A stretch of 64,000 nucleotides of DNA from Epiperipatus broadwayi (Eukaryota > Onychophora > Udeonychophora > Euonychophora > Peripatidae), in the NCBI GenBank assembly GCA_028023455.1, contig JAQFVV010000036.1, forward strand, positions 7,313,576 to 7,377,575. The letters are read 5' to 3'. Under the pieces are notes generated by a model. That model worked only from the letters and a program-made list of their open reading frames with translations. It was not told the origin of the DNA and did no database searches. The position numbers and the translations under genes are program-made. This document shows, piece after piece, positions 59,452-64,000 of the stretch; the first letter of the stretch is position 1; the number at the start of each line of letters is the position of its first letter.

Positions 59452-60460
59452 TGTCTTATGATCGAGTTAAAAAAAATAGATAACAGTTTTTGTTGATTGG
59501 GTATCTTAAAAAATTGACAGCTTTATAAAAAAAGGGGGGTAATTTAAAAAGAATGCTATAAATAAAGGTTTTTCAACTTGGTTTCTTATCTAATAGTTCT
59601 CTCTCTGATGTCCTCTGGCACAACAAGTTAATTTGTTAGGTATAACTTTTTTAAACCATTTTTATTATTTTATTTTGTAAAAGTGTTGAACTTAAATGTA
59701 TTATTCTTCAATCAACCATGAACTCTGAGTAAACATTTCAGGAACTCCCACTTCTTGATACAAAGGTGCAATTAAACTTTCTCAATCAGAAAAATGTTTT
59801 GGAGAAACTTAATTTTTATTAGCAGTCAATTAAATAAAATTTGCTTTGGAATATATTTAAATAACTTGCAATTGTTATATTCATTGATGAATGATTTAAA
59901 GATTAGGCAGAACAATTTTTCAGTTTTATTTTTGCTTAGTTTGTTTCTAAACAGAAGTTATAAAAGCTTTAAAAAAAAAGAAAAAAAAAGTATTATATCA
60001 CTGGAAGTGTTTAAATAACAATTTTTAGAGATGTGTGAATAATTCCTTGCTTTATAATAAGTCTCTTTGTATATGGAGGAACTGTATACTTGAGGAATGA
60101 TATTTAAAAATGTATTACTATGCTAGAACTCTTCAATTAAAATGTTGGAGAAATAAACTATGCTATTTAGAAGAAATATAAAATATTAATTTATGCCATG
60201 TCTTTAGCAGAAATATTTTATACAGTTGATATGTTGAAGTATTCCTTGCTAGAAAAAAGTGCTTACAGAATTATTTAAAAGAGAATAGCTTAAAAATATA
60301 ACCTGGAGTTGTCTCATTATTTCACATAAACTATTTTAAAAAAAGAATATTTAAATAATTCTTAATGCTTAAAATACATGTCTTTAAGAAAAATTAAAAC
60401 AAAGCTACACTTTAACTAAACTAACCCATGGGATTCAAGTTTTCCTGTCAGTTTAAATTT
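59452..60460. other. A+T-rich DNA without a recognisable feature
   Basis: The ORF at 59794-60018 is low-complexity at its end and matches no family I know. Confidence 0.45.
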
Positions 60461-60556
60461 TTTTTCATATGTCATAGCATCTGCCAGGACGCGAACCCAC
60501 AACCATCTGCAACCAACTACTTGCTTGCAAGGCAACTGCGATGACCTCTCAGCTGG
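60461..60556 (-). mobile_element. tRNA-derived SINE (S2)
   Basis: Minus-strand relative of the SINE at 6894: CAGCTGAGAGGTCATCGC, loop CTTGCAA, the same inserted GTAGTTGGTTGCAGATGG, GTGGGTTCGCGTCCTGGC, GATGCTATGACATATGA and an A-run. A 7-bp GTTTAAA occurs on both sides as a possible, short target duplication. The ORF at 60416-60598 is a by-product. Confidence 0.8.
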
Positions 60557-60659
60557 GTTTAAAGACATGTAGGTGTCTGAAAATTTCAGATTTTCCATTC
60601 AATAGATAACTTTTAGTAGGTGCTTGGCTTTGGGTTGGTATTTTTAAATCTCGTGTCTG

Positions 60660-60806
60660 AACCTACACTGGCATCTTTCTGAGGAGTGCCAAAGCATGAA
60701 ACCATGGTCAGGGGTTTGGGTTCCTGACAGATATTTTAAATGCTGGCTTTGGCTAAGCATTTATCATAAAGCTTGTTGAGGAATTGGCAATCCTCATTGT
60801 TTATAT
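60660..60806 (+). mobile_element. Family D element with hammerhead ribozyme
   Basis: A hammerhead motif (60673-60715) is followed by a ~20-base spacer and then 60738-60806, which equals the spacer plus one arm of the foldback at 3748-3860. Element ends are not defined. No target repeat was found. Confidence 0.65.
60673..60715 (+). ncRNA. Type I hammerhead ribozyme motif, family D
   Basis: CATCTTT - CTGAGGA - GTGC CAAA GCAT - GAAAC - CATG - GTC - AGGGGT. Core complete (N7 is G). Stem II has four pairs. Stem III is A-U and C-G with a CATG loop. Stem I relies on several G-U pairs, so it is weaker than in the other families. Confidence 0.6.
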
Positions 60807-61460
60807 GGTATTTTTTCTTCATTATCTGCCAAACAGCCAAAAATAGTTATCAGAATTTGTTCTTTTATATAAATTATCTAATGGAATTTATTGATAATAA
60901 ATTCTTGTGGAGCGTTTCATTTTAGAATATAACTGAAGCAATAATTGCATATCAATCTAATGTAGGCTATGAATGAAATGTTAATATATTTAGCAATTTA
61001 TTAAAATAGATATAAAACTGAGTAAAAGTTATTTTCTTCATCATTATAAGTAGTGTGTAGGTTTGTGAAACGTTTTCAAAATGTAATTATAGTTATTTAG
61101 AAACTAGTTGATTTAAATAGATTGTCATTAAATATTAAAGTAAATTTGCATTACTATAAATAATATTAGATTAGTAGAGTATGTCGGAATTTAGTTATTT
61201 ATTGATTCAAATTTAATTTTATTCAATTATCAATCAGATAGATAACTTAAATATACATCATTGTTTAGGGCAATGATATAAGGTTTTGCTGCTTATTGCA
61301 GCTTACTATGGAATTGTACTTCAGATCAGACATTTTTCTTAGTCAAATGTAATCCAATTTGTCTGTACCTTCATTTGGGTGCTTCCATATCTATTTCTCT
61401 ATTTTCAAAGAATGAATTCATATTATAAAAGGCAGCCATTATTAAAATGCAATTGTTTGT
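60807..61460. other. A+T-rich DNA without a recognisable feature
   Basis: Nothing supported. Confidence 0.45.
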
Positions 61461-61468
61461 CTGTCAAT

Positions 61469-62015
61469 AAACATCACATGATCACCATTTTCTTAAGCTT
61501 GCTTATAACTGTTTTTAAAACAGGCAAAACTCACTATACGTATTGCCACACACAACAAGCTAGAGTAATCAATGGATGCCAGAAGGCTTGTGTGTAAAAT
61601 CCTCATCTAGTGCCTAAAACCAATCTAGTGCTTAAAACCAATCCTGCCTAATAGGATAGTGGTGGCTATGGTTATCAAAGAACCAAAGACACCAAAATGT
61701 ATAGGTACTGAACTGAGTTCAGACCTATATGACCATATAAGCTAATGAGCTTGGATTGAAAATATTAAGGTGTTTTCAGTTTAAGACTCATAGTTTTGTA
61801 GTTAAATGGAGATAAAAGGTGGCTGCATTAGATCCTAAAATCTAGGTGCGGTGCTTTCAGATCCAAGGCTTTTCACTGACAAAGACCACAAGCCAGAAAT
61901 TAGTCTGGGGATATTGGATGAGTAGGCACGAGATGGGGATTTTATGCACAAGCCTTCTGGCATCCATTGATTACTCTAGCTTGCTGTGTGTGGCAATACA
62001 TATAGTGAGTTTTGC
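61469..62015. mobile_element. Family A retroposon, near full length (A14)
   Basis: Left end AAACATCACATGATCACC, right end GAGTTTTGC, with direct repeat CTGTCAAT (61461-61468, 62016-62023). Contains the inverse of a full internal unit, with GGATAGTGGTGGCTATGG, CTGAACTGAGTTCAG and GGTGGCTGCATTAGATCC. The hammerhead remnant at 61870-61911 reads CTGACAA and GAAAT, so it is dead. Small ORFs at 61379-61597 and 61846-62040 are repeat by-products. Confidence 0.85.
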
Positions 62016-62321
62016 CTGTCAATGGAAAAGGACATTTTGATTAAAATTACATTACATTCATCATTATCAGATATTCATAAACAAGTGTACCCATTTTAAT
62101 TTAAAAAAAAAAAAAGTAAAATGTCAAATGCATATAAAATGATTACATCTACACATAACCTAAGCTCATATTTATTATTTGTTTGACACCACTGATTGGG
62201 TTTTTAAACATTTCTATTAGAAATTTTTTTTGAGAGAGATTTCAATATCTACCCAATATATTCTACCCCTCAACCATATCTTTTAGATATAAGTAATCAG
62301 TAACAAGTGAAGAGATCGCGA

Positions 62322-62455
62322 AAATGCAATATATTGATAAGAGAACAAACAGATGTTACTGACCTCATTGAAAAAATTAAAAGACTGAAGTGGAGTTGGG
62401 ATAGACATACTGCTAGAAGAGTTGACAATAGATGGACAATTGAAATCCCTATCTA
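62322..62455 (+). pseudogene. LINE fragment: C-terminal end of ORF2
   Basis: An open frame of about 44 codons, NILIREQTDVTDLIEKIKRL continuing KWSWDRHTARRVDNRWT. This is the conserved C-terminal block (KLKWxWAGHIARxxDxRW type) after the reverse transcriptase in LINEs whose endonuclease ends SDHRLV. It stops at TAG immediately before a family A scrap. A fragment only. Confidence 0.75.
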
Positions 62456-62515
62456 GTTAACCATTATGAGCAAGCATAAGAAATGGTGATACAAGTGATA
62501 TTTAGTGTTTATTCC
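62456..62515. mobile_element. Family A terminal scrap (A15)
   Basis: TTATGAGCAAGCATAAGAAA and the following GTGAT-rich terminus match the family A 5' leader in reverse. It directly precedes duplication block copy vi, as eroded family A pieces also precede copies iii and iv. Confidence 0.7.
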
Positions 62516-62519
62516 TTAT

Positions 62520-63112
62520 TAAGTATAATGTAATAAAAGGTTCAGATTAAATGTTTAGTTATTTAATTCACAGTGATCAATTGTATATGAGAAAATACAC
62601 TTTTGAGATTACTATTTCAATTACAAAATCTGTTGCATTTTAAAATCTCTAGACACAGTTCAAATAGTTATAAAAATATTTTCTGACTTTATTAGTGGCA
62701 GTAAATATCTTCTTTATGAAGATGGATTTCATTTGCACTTAATGACAAACCATATTTATAGTTATTTCCATTTAAAAATGTGTAAATTGAAATATACATC
62801 ACCAACTAAATATGAATTTAAAACTTCATAAGTTTATTAATAATCTTTCTAACTTTTAAACATCACATGATCACCATCTCTTATACTAGTACATAACTGT
62901 TATTAAACAGGCAAAACTCTCCATACAGTAGTGCCACCCTGTGCCAAACAGAGTAATCAATGATGCCAGAAGGCTTATGCATAAAATCCCTATCTAGTGC
63001 CTACTCATCCAATATCCCCAGACTAGTTTCTGGCTTGTGGCCTTTGTCAGTGAGGAGCCTTGGATCTGAAATCTCTGCACCTAGATTAAAATGATTACAA
63101 AAAGTTATGTAA
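62520..63112. repeat. Finger-gene duplication block, copy vi (left edge only)
   Basis: 62525-62855 matches 33040-33370 (ATTTCAATTACAAAAT and CTCTAGACAC anchors). After an inserted family A copy, the match resumes at 63087 with AAAATGATTACAAAAAG (compare 43560-43590) and ends at about 63112. Confidence 0.6.
62858..63086. mobile_element. Family A copy, one arm (A16)
   Basis: From AAACATCACATGATCACC through one arm and the hammerhead remnant (63015-63056, minus: CTGACAA, GAAAC, GTC, full stem I; G8 lost) to GCACCTAGATT. The other arm is missing. The interruption of copy vi sets the boundaries approximately. Confidence 0.75.
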
Positions 63113-64000
63113 AAAAATTTGGTGCTTGTCTTATAGATAAAGACACCGTTCGATGGCGCCGTTTTCATGCTAAAACTATAAAATATGAACATTCCCGGGC
63201 CGTTGATTTTAATCATTTTGATGTGTTTTTTTGTAATGCGAAAATAAAAACAAAACAAAATCGTCTTTTTTAAATATTATTTTTTATTAACGTATACAAA
63301 TTAAATGATAATAATAAATGTAAAATAAAATAAACAAATTACAATTTGATTCGTGTTTTTTATTTTGCTTTATTAGAAAAATCAATTTTCTATCGTATAT
63401 TTTTTTACTGGGGTTACGGCTTTACCGCTATTTTTACTTCATATAGAATGACAACAAAAAGTAAAAGTTGTTACGGTTAGGTTTAGGGTTAGTTTTAGTG
63501 TTAGTTTTAGGGTTAGGTTTAGTGTTCTGTTGTTTGTAATGCTAAAATAAAAAATATCAAAATCGTATTTTTGTAAATATTTTTTTTAGTAACATCTATA
63601 AAATAAATGATAACAATAAACGTAAACTATATTCAACAAAGTATAACCGTAGTCGGAGAAAAGAAAGTAAAACTTTTTTAAACAACAACAAAAATGTCTT
63701 CTTTACTTATTAATCATGTTTATAATATATGCTTTTTATGAAATTTACAAAAAAACCGTGCAGAATTGTACTTTTCTTACTGGATATTTTTGTGTTACCG
63801 CTCTTTTTTACTTCAAAAATATACACACGGTAGAATCTTGTTTGTCTCGTGGAATGTTACGAACAGTACGTTACTTGATGCATTACCTAATTCCAACTCA
63901 CTTTACACATATATCTTGTCAACATTTTCCCAATTAAAACTTCAATACAGTACGGTGTAAAAAGTCTGATAATTATTACTTTACAAAATCTGAACATTTC
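63113..64000. repeat. Distinct terminal region with ~305-bp internal duplication
   Basis: The segment from TTTGTAATGCGAAAATAAAA (about 63230) recurs as TTTGTAATGCTAAAATAAAA (about 63533), each followed by a TCAAAATCGT-like and AAATGATAAnAATAAA core. TTACTGG plus TTACCGCT segments near 63405 and 63778 also pair. More CpGs occur here (CCCGGGCCGTTG, GGTTACGGCTTTACCGC) than elsewhere. ORFs at 63716-63937 and 63766-63960 match no family I know. The region continues beyond the window. Confidence 0.5.
63475..63531 (+). repeat. Degenerate TTAGGG-like repeat
   Basis: Six or seven irregular units of the GGTTAGGTTTAGGGTTAG type, including TTAGTG and TTAGTT variants. It resembles an interstitial telomere-like or simple repeat. 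Too short and impure to indicate a chromosome end. Confidence 0.6.

Noticed and set aside
5827-62015. Calling family A a cut-and-paste MITE
   Set aside because: Target duplications vary from 8 to 13 bp, one-sided truncations occur, ends are not symmetrical, and hammerheads are present. Retroposition fits better.
63716-63960. Overlapping ORFs of 73 and 64 residues
   Set aside because: No recognisable domain, two frames overlap, and there is no paralogue or codon-level evidence.
1-64000. Assignment to a particular phylum (for example cephalopod, spider or aphid)
   Set aside because: CEYKT-type C2H2 arrays, hAT relics and high A+T occur in several invertebrate groups, and nothing here is diagnostic.

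Overview
The window reads as nuclear DNA of an invertebrate-like animal. It is strongly A+T-rich, holds C2H2 zinc-finger genes of the tandem-finger type, and is otherwise made of segmental duplications and decayed or non-autonomous transposable elements. No operons, rRNA, canonical tRNA genes or CRISPR arrays are visible. I could not place the species from the sequence.

Only two intact protein genes are convincing: two minus-strand, single-exon paralogues of 12 and 13 C2H2 fingers at 48-1121 and 36743-37951. Both sit in a block that has been copied several times. A third, ruined copy lies at about 26050-26900, and gene-less pieces of the same block lie at about 4900-5800, 23990-26000, 32940-36740, 43460-47700, 48310-49420 and 62520-63112. 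A second duplicated landscape links about 8440-11100 with 50500-52720, and about 12990-14600 with 20620-22060 and 41820-41960.

Between and inside these blocks lie three decayed hAT-type transposase copies (11760-12960, 17930-19100, 54080-56640), the last split by a terminal-inverted-repeat element with an 8-bp duplicated target. There are also several broken LINE fragments, tRNA-headed SINEs (one as a 113-bp tandem array), and short foldback and retroposon-like elements.

The most striking content is a group of small repeats that encode recognisable type I hammerhead ribozymes. Family A (more than 15 copies, often palindromic or in ~444-bp tandem units) has a CUGANGA / GAAAC / GUC core with a 6-bp stem I. 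Family B (20957-21343) is a near-perfect 162-bp-arm foldback with one complete ribozyme on each strand. Family C (14196-14544 and 45910-46312) and family D (60660-60806, related to the hairpin at 3748-3860) carry further, different hammerheads. Many insertions are bounded by 8-13 bp direct repeats, and paralogous blocks supply empty sites for several. They therefore look like non-autonomous retroposons of the retrozyme / Penelope-LTR kind, probably mobilised by reverse transcriptases encoded elsewhere. Decay of a single CpG in the family A core divides copies into probably active and probably dead ribozymes.

The last kilobase (63113-64000) differs from the rest. It holds an internal ~305-bp duplication and a short degenerate TTAGGG-like stretch.
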